NCBI GenBank assembly: GCA_014843695.1
Contig: CM026386.1
Location: 15,051,964 to 15,115,963, forward strand
Reading direction: 5' to 3'
From: Archivesica marissinica
Lineage: Eukaryota > Mollusca > Bivalvia > Venerida > Vesicomyidae
DNA length: 64,000 bases
Below the pieces are notes generated by a model. The model saw nothing but the letters and a program-made list of their open reading frames with translations, searched no databases and was not told the origin of the DNA. The translations under genes and the position numbers were made by a program. Of this stretch, positions 48,014-59,500 are shown one piece after another. The first letter of the stretch is position 1, and each line of letters begins with the position of its first letter.

Positions 48014-48207
48014 TGATGACGATTCCCGACACTGGACTGTCAGTTCCCGACATAGAGGTGACTGCCGACACGACGAGGGCTGGATACAGGTCATTGACAA
48101 ACCGAAACCTGGTCGTGACCGATGTGTATGCGGATACGAGAACGTAGCTAAATTCCCTACTATCATGTATGCTAAAGGAAACAGAAAAGCTAAATGGAGT
48201 GATCAGC
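48014..48207 (+). CDS. Predicted secreted protein, exon 4
   Basis: The acceptor is ttgattttcag, donor gtacgt. Completes Gly150, codes residues 151-214 and leaves one base (phase 1). It holds W157-T-V, G165-D-C-R-H-D-E-G-W-I-Q-V-I-D, C187-V-C, then F-P-T-I-M-Y-A-K-G-N and W211-S-D-Q. The cysteines at 167, 187 and 189 are the only ones outside the signal peptide in the 265-aa form. The G-x-C...G-W...V-x-D spacing looks like a compact extracellular fold, but I cannot name it. Splicing straight to 49641 makes Arg215, then S-V-G-L-A-D-M-M. Confidence 0.83.
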
Positions 48208-48446
48208 GTACGTTTCAACACAAGACTTTGAAGAGTTGAATTTTATCAATTTACAGATTCTTGATATGTTGTGTTTAATTATGAAAATAAGTTGTTTTTG
48301 TCTAACTTGGGACTTTATGTTGCTCTATTTTCTATAGAGACTTCAATTGCCCATGTGTCCAACACTAGGCCTATATCTAACGTTGTAAAATGTTGCTTCA
48401 CAATCAAAGTAAAACAAATGTGTATAAACTAATCAAATTAAACCAG

Positions 48447-48555
48447 GCTGTCCGATTAGCGCAGTGGCTAGCATGCTCGCTTCTCACCAATGAAACAAGG
48501 GGTTCATCCCGGTTTCCTCCCACAAAACTAACCAAAAGGAAGCGTGGTGACAGCG
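48447..48555 (+). mobile_element. SINE-4, copy 2 (intron 4)
   Basis: Forward copy: 'aggctgtccgattagcgcag' (A box TTAGCGCAGTGG), B-box-like 'aggggttcatccc', then 'ggtttcctcccac'. The 3' part is lost. Confidence 0.75.
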
Positions 48556-48648
48556 TTTAGGTTGGTTTATTTATTTTGGGTCAACATCTACAAACCTTAG
48601 AAGTCTTTCATCGTTTTACACACGTGTTCTGGTTTTAATCATTTTCAG

Positions 48649-48670
48649 CCAATCAGCCGAACTATTGTCC
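48649..48670 (+). other. Candidate 22-nt microexon
   Basis: Twenty-two bases lie between a good acceptor (ggttttaatcattttcag) and a perfect donor (gtaagt). Phase 1 in and phase 2 out would fit between exon 4 and exon 5, adding P-N-Q-P-N-Y-C and shifting exon 5 into its other open frame (stop 49834-49836, 286 aa in total). I judge the skipped form the more likely main product; this could be rare, regulated or chance. Confidence 0.35.
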
Positions 48671-48902
48671 GTAAGTAATACACTCTCGTGGTTAATGTAT
48701 ACACATACAACAACACTATTTAAAACATGGCTTAATTATCTAAGAGCAAGATTTAAATGTATTTTTAGAATACATTAAATTAGACTATTTTTGTTAGATT
48801 GTTCAGCATCAGGTCTAAATAATACACACCAAACGAAATTAAGATCTTGCATTACATTATATTAGCAAAATAATTAAACTTTGAAAGATTTACTACAATC
48901 GT

Positions 48903-49385
48903 TTTAGTTTAAGCATATTTTATTCGGATCAAATACATATATACATATATAAACACAATTTGTATACATTGGAACCGATATGGGTCGAGAAACAAGCTTA
49001 AAGCTTATATGAATCCCTTCCCATGACAATCGTGTTGAGGTTAATGACATCAATTATTCAACTGTATATCTAGATGGTCCGATGTAAAGCATTTATTTGA
49101 ATGTTTATTTCCAAGTTCTCTGAATTTGGGACATATTAGAAGGACATGGTATTCGTTTTCAATGAAATTGAGATTGCACATTATGCAGAGTCGTTCGTTT
49201 CTAGCTTGGTTCACATATGCCATTCTAAACCAAATTGTGTGGTTCTATAAATGTTGTTCGGTGATTATATTAATATAGGGTTCTAGGTTCAAATTATGTT
49301 TAAAAAGTATATAATATTCCATACGTCGGGAGTTATCGATCACTGTGCACCCGTTTTGTCGGTACTCAAGCACGCTTTGTTTTAT
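48903..49385 (-). pseudogene. LINE C-terminal end (zinc-knuckle) and 3' UTR
   Basis: On the minus strand, from about 49385 down to a stop at 49050-49052, one frame reads E-Y-R-Q-N-G-C, R-R-M-E-Y-Y-I-L-F-K-H-N-L-N-L-E-P-Y, then a TAG, then W-F-R-M-A-Y-V-N-Q-A-R-N-E-R-L-C-I-M-C-N with a following E-Y-H-V-L-L-I-C-P. The C-x2-C-x8-H-x4-C spacing and R-x-E-R-L-C context are those of the C-terminal zinc knuckle of non-LTR retrotransposon ORF2 proteins. The in-frame TAG and absent RT make it a 5'-truncated dead copy. 48903-49000 is its 3' UTR. Confidence 0.78.
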
Positions 49386-49640
49386 TCATGAATAGTTAAT
49401 AGTTATGTTGTATAACAGGTTATACTGGTTGGTCCAGTATATCCACTATTGTCTAGTATTCTATTTAGTTGGTATGCCTAATTGTTACCATTATAAGAGA
49501 TACCTATTTCGGTATAAAATTTAACATATCATGAACTTTAAAAAGGATAGACGTATCGGGTTTATTTACGAGTGATATCAATTATTTTCTTCATATACAT
49601 AATAATTTATTATGTCGATCATATTTGATTGTTATTTCAG

Positions 49641-49795
49641 GTTCTGTGGGTCTTGCGGACATGATGCAGATTTCCGTGAGCCACGTGCCATACCCAGTTG
49701 TCGCGAAACTACAACCGGTACAACTGCCACAGCGCGCACAGCAACCACAGTTCACCTTGCGGCGAGTTTACAATCCGTTCGAAACAAAGAAATAG
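49641..49795 (+). CDS. Predicted secreted protein, last exon (main frame)
   Basis: The acceptor is gattgttatttcag. Joined directly to exon 4 it gives R215-S-V-G-L-A-D-M-M-Q-I-S-V, then a Pro/Gln-rich stretch and a basic end R-R-V-Y-N-P-F-E-T-K-K, stop TAG 49793-49795; 50 residues plus stop. V-G-L-A-D-M-M after W-S-D fits a final strand of the domain in exon 4, which is why I prefer this frame. The overlapping frame (stop 49836) reads F-C-G-S-C-G-H followed by a Thr-rich stretch and a short hydrophobic end; it is reachable only through the 22-nt microexon. Confidence 0.72.
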
Positions 49796-49850
49796 AAGCG
49801 ACTGTAATAGTTATCTTCGCATCCTTTCATTTGTAGTACATGTACTTATA

Positions 49851-49856
49851 AATAAA
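49851..49856 (+). promoter_or_regulatory. Candidate poly(A) signal of secreted-protein gene
   Basis: AATAAA 56 bases after the main stop and 15 bases after the alternative stop, so it could serve both forms. Confidence 0.6.
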
Positions 49857-49969
49857 GGAAATAATGAATTAAACCTTGTTTTCTCTTATAGACACTTACC
49901 CAAATACTCGACAGTGTGCACATTGAAATATTCTAAGTAGCGGATGAATAGAAATAGCGGGAAGGTTTT

Positions 49970-50125
49970 CTAATGTTGGTTATAACTTGTGGCCCGACCA
50001 ATTTGCTATGTTACACACATGTATATATGTGCATCATAATCTGCTAACTCATTTCACATCCGAGTCATGCTCGTATGTAGTATTGTATTGTCAACGGTAT
50101 TACACATGCAATAAAATATTGTTGA
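49970..50125 (+). repeat. Interspersed repeat, uninterrupted copy
   Basis: Matches 4682-4765 joined to 4952-5035, without the SINE. It shares 'gttggttataacttgtggcc' and 'gcaataaaatatggtt'-like blocks. Confidence 0.78.
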
Positions 50126-50189
50126 ATTAAATTAGAAATCGTTTAAACTTTATTTATTTTACAACGATTGCGAAACAAGCTTTAACAAC

Positions 50190-50381
50190 TTATATTTATC
50201 ACTCTCGTTGGCGTGGATGAAAGCGGGAATGTGGTCATTCGTGTGGGAGGAAACCGGGGTACCCGGAGAAAACCCACCTGACGACCACCGTACCATCTCA
50301 CATACTTCCTGGTCCGACGGTCGAACCCAGGCTGCATTGGTGAGAAGCGAGCGCGCTAACCACTGCGCTAATCGGACAGCT
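50190..50381 (-). mobile_element. SINE-4, copy 3
   Basis: Reverse copy: 'gtgtgggaggaaaccggggt' body, B box (ggtcgaacccaggc) near 50320 and head 'ccactgcgctaatcggacag' ending near 50380. Confidence 0.85.
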
Positions 50382-50586
50382 TAAATTAGAAATAGTAATT
50401 ACTGTCTGATATTATAATATTTCTTTCTGAATCTGCAAACAAATGAACATCTTTGTTTTGTGACATTATTATATATACATTACTTCTCTATATGGATATT
50501 TATTTACAAATCAACACAACAAGCAATGTGTATATCAATAATAATATTAGATTTCCATTACCAGAAAAAAAACTTCATATTGAGAC

Positions 50587-53500
50587 TCTAATGTGAAATT
50601 GTAAAGCACCGGTGCTCTAATGTGAAATTCCTAATATCAAATTGCAAAGCACCGGTGCTCTAATGTGAAATTCCTAATATCAAATTGCAAAGCACCGGTG
50701 CTCTAATGTGAAATTGCAAAGCACCGATGCTCTAATGTGAAATTGCAAAGCACCGGTCCTCTAATGTGAAATTGCTAATGTGAAATTGTAAAGCATCGGT
50801 GCTCTAATGTGAAATTGCTAATGTGAAATTGTAAAGCACCGGTGCTCTAATGTGAAATTGCTAATGTGAAATTGTAAAGCACCGGTGCTCTAATGTGAAA
50901 TTGCTAATGTGAAATTGCAAAGCACCGGTGCTCTAATGTGAAATTGTAAAGCACCGGTGCTCTAATGTGAAATTGCAAAGCACCGGTGCTCTAATGTGAA
51001 ATTGCAAAGCACCAGTGCTCTAATGTGAAATTGCAAAGCACCGGTGCTCTAATGTGAAATTGCAAAGCACCGGTGCTCTAATGTGAAATTGCAATGCACC
51101 CGTGCTCTAATATGAAATTGCAAAGCACCGGTGCTCTAATGTGAAATTGCTAATGTGAAATTGTAAAGCATCGGTGCTCTAATGTGAAATTGCTAATGTG
51201 AAATTGTAAAGCACCGGTGCTCTAATGTGAAATTGCTAATGTGAAATTGTAAAGCACCGGTGCTCTAATGTGAAATTGCTAATGTGAAATTGTAAAGCAC
51301 CGGTGCTCTAATGTAAAATTGCTAATGTGAAATTGTAAAGCACCGGTGTTCTAATGTGAAATTGTAAAGCACCGGTGCTCTAATGTGAAATTGCTAATGT
51401 GAAATTGCAAAGCACCGGTGCTCTAATGTGAAATTGCAAAGCACCGGTGCTCTAATGTGAAATTGCAAAGCACCGGTGCTCTAATGTGAACTTGCAAAGC
51501 ACCGGTGCTCTAATGTGAAATTGCAAAGCACCGGTGCTCTAATGTGAAATCGCAAAGCACCAGTGCTCTAATGTGAAATTGCAAAGCACCGGTGCTCTAA
51601 TGTGAAATTGCAAAGCACCGGTGCTCTAATGTGAAATTGCAATGCACCCGTGCTCTAATATGAAATTGCAAAGCACCGGTGCTCTAATGTGAAATTGCTA
51701 ATGTGAAATTGTAAAGCATCGGTGCTCTAATGTGAAATTGCTAATGTGAAATTGTAAAGCACCGGTGCTCTAATGTGAAATTGCTAATGTGAAATTGTAA
51801 AGCACCGGTGCTCTAATGTGAAATTGCTAATGTGAAATTGTAAAGCACCGGTGCTCTAATGTAAAATTGCTAATGTGAAATTGTAAAGCACCGGTGTTCT
51901 AATGTGAAATTGTAAAGCACCGGTGCTCTAATGTGAAATTGCTAATGTGAAATTGCAAAGCACCGGTGCTCTAATGTGAAATTGCAAAGCACCGGTGCTC
52001 TAATGTGAAATTGCAAAGCACCGGTGCTCTAATGTGAAATTGCAAAGCACCAGTGCTCTAATGTGAACTTGCAAAGCACCGGTGCTCTAATGTGAAATTG
52101 CAAAGCACCGGTGCTCTAATGTGAAATCGCAAAGCACCGGTGCTCTAATGTGAAATTGCAAAGCACCGGTGCTCTAATGTGAAATTGCAAAGCACCGGTA
52201 CTCTAATGTGAACTTGCAAAGCACCGGCTCTAATGTGAATTGCAAAGCACCGGTGCTCTAATGTGAAATCGCAAAGCACCGGTGCTCTAATGTGAAATCG
52301 CAAAGCACCGGTGCTCTAATGTGAAATCGCAAAGCACCGGTGCTCTAATGTGAAATTGCAAAGCACCGGTGCTCTAATGTGAAATTGCAAAGCACCGGTG
52401 CTCTAATGTGAACTTGCAAAGCACCGGTGCTCTAATGTGAAATTGCAAAGCACCGGTGCTCTAATGTGAAATCGCAAAGCACCGGTGCTCTAATGTGAAA
52501 TCGCAAAGCACCGGTGCTCTAATGTGAAATTGCAAAGCACCGGTGCTCTAATGTGAAATTGCAAAGCACCGGTGCTCTAATGTGAACTTGCAAAGCACCG
52601 GTGCTCTAATGTTAACTTGCAAAGCACCGGTGCTCTAATGTGAAATTCTAATGTGAAATTGCAAAGCACCGGTGCTCTAATGTGAAATTGCAAAGCACCG
52701 GTGCTCTAATGTGAAATTGCAAAGCACCGGTGCTCTAATGTGAAATTGCAAAGCACCGGTGCTCTAATGTGAACTTGCAAAGCACCGGTGCTCTAATGTG
52801 AAATTGCAAAGCACCGGTGCTCTAATGTGAACTTGCAAAGCACCGGTGCTCTAATGTGAAATTGCAAAGCACTGGTGCTCTAATGTGAAATTGCAATGCA
52901 CCGGTGCTCTAATGTGAACTTGCAAAGCACCGGTGCTCTAATGTGAAATTGCTAATGTGAAATTGTAAAGCATCGGTGCTCTAATGTGAAATTGCTAATG
53001 TGAAATTGTAAAGCACCGGTGCTCTAATGTGAAATGCAAAGCACCGGTGCTCTAATGTGAAATTGCAAAGCACCGGTGCTCTAATGTGAAAATTGCAAAG
53101 CACCGGTGCTCTAATGTGAAATTGCTAATGTGAAATTGTAAAGCACCGGTGCTCTAATGTGAAATTGCTAATGTGAAATTGCAAAGCACCGGTGCTCTAA
53201 TGTGAAATTGTAAAATGGTGCTCTAATGTGAAATTGCAAAGCACCGGTGCTCTAATGTGAAATTGCAATGCACCGGTGCTCTAATGTGAAATTGCAAAGC
53301 ACCGGTGCTCTAATGTGAAATTGCAAAGCACCGGTGCTAATGTGAAATTGCTAATGTGAAATTTGCTCTAATGTGAAATTGCAAAGCACCGGTGCTCTAA
53401 TGTGAAATTGCAAAGCACCGGTGCTCTAATGTGAAATTGCTAATGTGAAATGCAAAGCACCGGTGCTCTAATGTGAAATTGCAAAGCACCGGTGCTCTAA

Positions 53501-56500
53501 TGTGAAATTGCAATGCAAATTGTGCAAAGCATTGTAAAGCACCGGTGCCTAATGTGAAATTGCAAAGCACCGGTGCTCTAATGTGAAATTGCAAAGCACC
53601 GGTGCTCTAATGTGAAATTGCAAAGCACCGGTGCTCTAATGTGAAATTGCAAAGCACCGGTGCTCTAATGTGAAATTGCAAATTGCTAATGTGAAATTGT
53701 AAAGCATCGGTGCTCTAATGTGAAATTGCTAATGAATGTGATTGAATTGCAAAGCACCGGTGCTCTAATGTGAAATTGCTAATGTAATGTGATTGAATAA
53801 AGCACCGGTGCTCTAATGAAATTGCAAAATGGTGCTCTAATGTGAAATTGCAAAGCACCGGTGCTCTAATGTGAAATTGCTAATTGTAAAGCAAATTGTG
53901 GTGCTCTAATGTGAAATTGCAAATGCACCGGTGCTCTAATGTGAAATTGCAAAGCACCGGTGCTCTAATGTGAAATTGCAAAGCACCGGTGCTCTAATGT
54001 GAAATTGCTAATGTGAAATTGCAAAGCACCGGTGCTCTAATGTGAAATGGTGCTCTAATGTGAAATTGCAAAGCACCGGTGCTCAAAGCACGGTGCTCTA
54101 ATGTGAAATTGCAAAGCACCGGTGCTCTAATGTGAAATTGCAAAGCACCGGTGCTCTAATGTGAAATTGCTAATGTGAAATTGCAAAGCACCGGTGCTCT
54201 AATGTGAAATTGCAAGCACCGGTGCTCTAATGTGAAATTGCAAAGCACCGGTGCTCTAATGTGAAATTGCTAATGTGAAATTGCACCGGTGCTCTAATGT
54301 GAAATTGCAAAGCACCGGTGCTCTAATGTAAAGCAATCGGTGCTCTAATGTGAAATTGCAAAGCACCGGTGCTCTAATGTGAATTGCTAATGTGAAATTG
54401 CAAAGCACCGGTGCTCTAATGTGAAATTGCAAAGCACCGGTGCTCTAATATGAAATTGCAAAGCACCGGTGCTCTAATGTGAAATTGCAAAGCACCGGTG
54501 CTAATGTGATTCTAATGTGAAATTGCTAATGTGAAATTCGGTGCTCTAATGTGACCGGTGCTCTAATGTGAAATTGCAAAGCACCGGTGCTCTAAGCAAC
54601 GGTGCTCTAATGAATTGCAAAGCTAATGTGAATGGTGCTCTAATGTGAAATTGCAATGCACCGGTGCTCTAATGTGAATTGCAAAGCACTTGCAAAGCAC
54701 CGGTGCTCTAATGTGAAATTGCTAATGTGCAAAGCACCGGTGCTCTAATGTGAACTTGCAAAGCACCGGTGCTCTAATGTGAAATTGCTCTAATGTGTCG
54801 CAAAGCACCGGTGCTCTAATGTGAAATTGCAAAGCACCGGTGCTCTAATGTGAAATTGCAAAGCACCGGTGCTCTAATGTGAAATGTGAAATTGCAAAGC
54901 ACCGGTGCTCTAATGTGAATTGCAAAGCACCGGTGCTCTAATGTGAACTTGCAAAGCACCGGTGTGAAATTGCAAAGCATGTGAAATTGCTAATGTGAAA
55001 TTGCAAAGCACCGGTGCTCTAATGTGAAATTGCAAAGCACCGGTGCTCTAATGTGAAATTGCAAAGCACCGGTGCACTAATGTGAAGTGCTGCTAATGTG
55101 AAATTGCAAAGCACCGGTGCTCTAATGTGAAATTGCAAAGCACCGGTGCTCTAATGTGTGAAGCACCGGTGCTCTAATGTGAAATTGCAAAGCACCGGTG
55201 CTCTAATGTGAAATTGCAAAGCACCGGTGCTCTAATGTGAAATGCAAAGCACCGGTGCTCTAATGTGAAATTGCAAAGCACCGGTGCTCTAATGTGAAAT
55301 TGCAAAGCACCGGTGCTCTAATGTGAAATTGCTAATGTGAAATTGTAAAGCACCGGTGCTCTAATGTGAATTGCTAATGTGAAATTGCAAAGCACCGGTG
55401 CTCTAATGTGAAATTGTAAAGCACTGGTGCTCTTGCAAAGCACCGGTGCTCTAATGTGAAAAATGCACCGGTGCTCTAATGTGAAATTGCAAAGCACCGG
55501 TGCTCTAATGTGAAATTGCAAAGCACCGGTGCTCTAATGTGAAAGTGCTCTAATGTGAAATTGCAAAGCACCGGTGCTCTAATGTGAAATTGCAAAGCAC
55601 CGGTGCTCTAATGTGAAATGCTAATGTGAAATTGCTAATGTGAAAGCACCGGTGCTCTAATGTGAAATTGCAAAGCACCGGTGCTCTAATGTGAATTGTA
55701 AAGCACTGGTGCTCTAATGTGAAATTGCAAAGCACCGGTGCTCTAATGTGAAATGCACCGGTGCTCTAATGTGAAATTGCAAAGCACCGGTGCTCTAATG
55801 TGAAATTGCAAAGCACCGGTGCTCTAATGTGAAATTGCAAAGCACCGGTGCTCTAATGTGAAATTGCAAAGCACCGGTGCTCTAATGTGAAATTGCAAAG
55901 CACCGGTGCTCTAATGTGAAATTGTAAAGCATCGGTGCTCTAATGTGAACTTGCAAAGCACCGGTGCTCTAATGTGAAATTGCAAAGCACTGGTGCTCTA
56001 ATGTGAAATTGCAATGCACCGGTGCTCTAATGTGAACTTGCAAAGCACCGGTGCTCTAATGTGAAATTGCTAATGTGAAATTGTAAAGCATCGGTGCTCT
56101 AATGTGAAATTGCTAATGTGAAATTGTAAAGCACCGGTGCTCTAATGTGAAATTGCAAAGCACCGGTGCTCTAATGTGAAATTGCAAAGCACCGGTGCTC
56201 TAATGTGAAATTGCAAAGCACCGGTGCTCTAATGTGAAATTGCTAATGTGAAATTGTAAAGCACCGGTGCTCTAATGTGAAATTGCTAATGTGAAATTGT
56301 AAAGCACCGGTGCTCTAATGTGAAATTGCTAATGTGAAATTGCAAAGCACCGGTGCTCTAATGTGAAATTGTAAAGCACTGGTGCTCTAATGTGAAATTG
56401 CAAAGCACCGGTGCTCTAATGTGAAATTGCAATGCACCGGTGCTCTAATGTGAAATTGCAAAGCACCGGTGCTCTAATGTGAAATTGCTAATGTGAAATT

Positions 56501-59500
56501 GCAAAGCACCGGTGCTCTAATGTGAAATTGCAAAGCACCGGTGCTCTAATGTGAAATTGCAATGCACCGGTGCTCTAATGTGAAATTGCAAAGCACCGGT
56601 GCTCTAATGTGAAATTGCTAATGTGAAATTGCAAAGCACCGGTGCTCTAATGTGAAATTGCAAAGCACCGGTGCTCTAATGTGAAATTGCAAAGCACCGG
56701 TGCTCTAATGTGAAATTGCAAAGCACCGGTGCTCTAATGTGAAATTGCTAATGTGAAATTGCAAAGCACCGGTGCTCTAATGTGAAATTGCAAAGCACCG
56801 GTGCTCTAATATGAAATTGCAAAGCACCGGTGCTCTAATGTGAAATTGCAAAGCAACGGTGCTCTAATGTGAAATTACTAATGTGAAATTGTAAAGCATC
56901 GGTGCTCTAATGTGAAATTGCAAAGCACCGGTGCTCTAATGTGAACTTGCAAAGCACCGGTGCTCTAATGTGAACTTGCAAAGCACCGGTGCTCTAATGT
57001 GAAATTGCTAATGTGAAATTGTAAAGCATCGGTGCTCTAATGTGAACTTGCAAAGCACCGGTGCTCTAATGTGAAATTGCAAAGCACTGGTGCTCTAATG
57101 TGAAATTGCAATGCACCGGTGCTCTAATGTGAACTTGCAAAGCACCGGTGCTCTAATGTGAAATTGCTAATGTGAAATTGTAAAGCATCGGTGCTCTAAT
57201 GTGAAATTGCTAATGTGAAATTGTAAAGCACCGGTGTTCTAATGTGAAATTGCAAAGCACCGGTGCTCTAATGTGAAATTGCAAAGCACCGGTGCTCTAA
57301 TGTGAAATTGCAAAGCACCGGTGCTCTAATGTGAAATTGCTAATGTGAAATTGTAAAGCATCGGTGCTCTAATGTGAAATTGCTAATGTGAAATTGTAAA
57401 GCACCGGTGCTCTAATGTGAAATTGCTAATGTGAAATTGTAAAGCACCGGTGCTCTAATGTGAAATTGCTAATGTGAAATTGCAAAGCACCGGTGCTCTA
57501 ATGTGAAATTGTAAAGCACTGGTGCTCTAATGTGAAATTGCAAAGCACCGGTGCTCTAATGTGAAATTGCAATGCACCGGTGCTCTAATGTGAAATTGCA
57601 AAGCACCGGTGCTCTAATGTGAAATTGCAAAGCACCGGTGCTCTAATGTGAAATTGCTAATGTGAAATTGCAAAGCACCGGTGCTCTAATGTGAAATTGC
57701 AAAGCACCGGTGCTCTAATGTGAAATTGCAAAGCACCGGTGCTCTAATGTGAAATTGCTAATGTGAATTGCAAGCACCGGTGCTCTAATGTGAAATTGCA
57801 AAGCACCGGTGCTCTAATGTGAAATTGCAATGCACCGGTGCTCTAATGTGAAATTGCAAAGCACCGGTGCTCTAATGTGAAATTGCATAGCACCGGTGCT
57901 CTAATGTGAAATTGCTAATGTGAAATTGCAAAGCACCGGTGCTCTAATGTGAAATTGCAAAGCACCGGTGCTCTAATATGAAATTGCAAAGCACCGGTGC
58001 TCTAATGTGAAATTGCAAAGCACCGGTGCTCTAATGTGAAATTGCTAATGTGAAATTGCAAAGCACCGGTGCTCTAATGTGAAATTGCAAAGCAACGGTG
58101 CTCTAATGTGAAATTACTAATGTGAATTGTAAAGCATCGGTGCTCTAATGTGAAATTGCAAAGCACCGGTGCTCTAATGTGAACTTGCAAAGCACCGGTG
58201 CTCTAATGTGAACTTGCAAAGCACCGGTGCTCTAATGTGAAATTGCTAATGTGAAATTGTAAAGCATCGGTGCTCTAATGTGAAATTGCTAATGTGAAAT
58301 TGTAAAGCACCGGTGCTCTAATGTGAAATTGCAAAGCACCGGTGCTCTAATGTGAAATTGCAAAGCACCGGTGCTCTAATGTGAAATTGCAAAGCACCGG
58401 TGCTCTAATGTGAAATTGCAAAGCACCGGTGCTCTAATGTGAACTTGCAAAGCACCGGTGCTCTAATGTGAAATTGCAAAGCACCGGTGCTCTAATGTGA
58501 AATCGCAAAGCACCGGTGCTCTAATGTGAAATTGCAAAGCACCGGTGCTCTAATGTGAAATTGCAAAGCACCGGTGCTCTAATGTGAAATTGCAAAGCAC
58601 CGGTGCTCTAATGTGAACTTGCAAAGCACCGTGCTCTAATGTGAACTTGCAAAGCACCGGTGCTCTAATGTGAAATTGCTAATGTGAAATTGCAAAGCAC
58701 CGGTGCTCTAATGTGAAATTGCAAAGCACCGGTGCTCTAATTTGAAATTGCAAAGCACCAGTGCTCTAATGTGAAATTGCAAAGCACCGGTGCTCTAATG
58801 TGAAATTGCAAAGCACCGGTGCTCTAATGTGAACTTGCAAAGCACCGGTGCTCTAATGTGAAATTGCTAATGTGAAATTGCAAAGCACCGGTGCTCTAAT
58901 GTGAAATTGCAAAGCAACGGTGCTCTAATGTGAAATTACTAATGTGAAATTGTAAAGCATCGGTGCTCTAATGTGAAATTGCAAAGCACCGGTGCTCTAA
59001 TGTGAACTTGCAAAGCACCGGTGCTCTAATGTGAACTTGCAAAGCACCGGTGCTCTAATGTGAAATTGCTAATGTGAAATTGTAAAGCATCGGTGCTCTA
59101 ATGTGAACTTGCAAAGCACCGGTGCTCTAATGTGAAATTGCAAAGCACTGGTGCTCTAATGTGAAATTGCAATGCACCGGTGCTCTAATGTGAACTTGCA
59201 AAGCACCGGTGCTCTAATGTGAAATTGCTAATGTGAAATTGTAAAGCATCGGTGCTCTAATGTGAAATTGCTAATGTGAAATTGTAAAGCACCGGTGTTC
59301 TAATGTGAAATTGCAAAGCACCGGTGCTCTAATGTGAAATTGCAAAGCACCGGTGCTCTAATGTGAAATTGCAAAGCACCGGTGCTCTAATGTGAAATTG
59401 CTAATGTGAAATTGTAAAGCATCGGTGCTCTAATGTGAAATTGCTAATGTGAAATTGTAAAGCACCGGTGCTCTAATGTGAAATTGCTAATGTGAAATTG

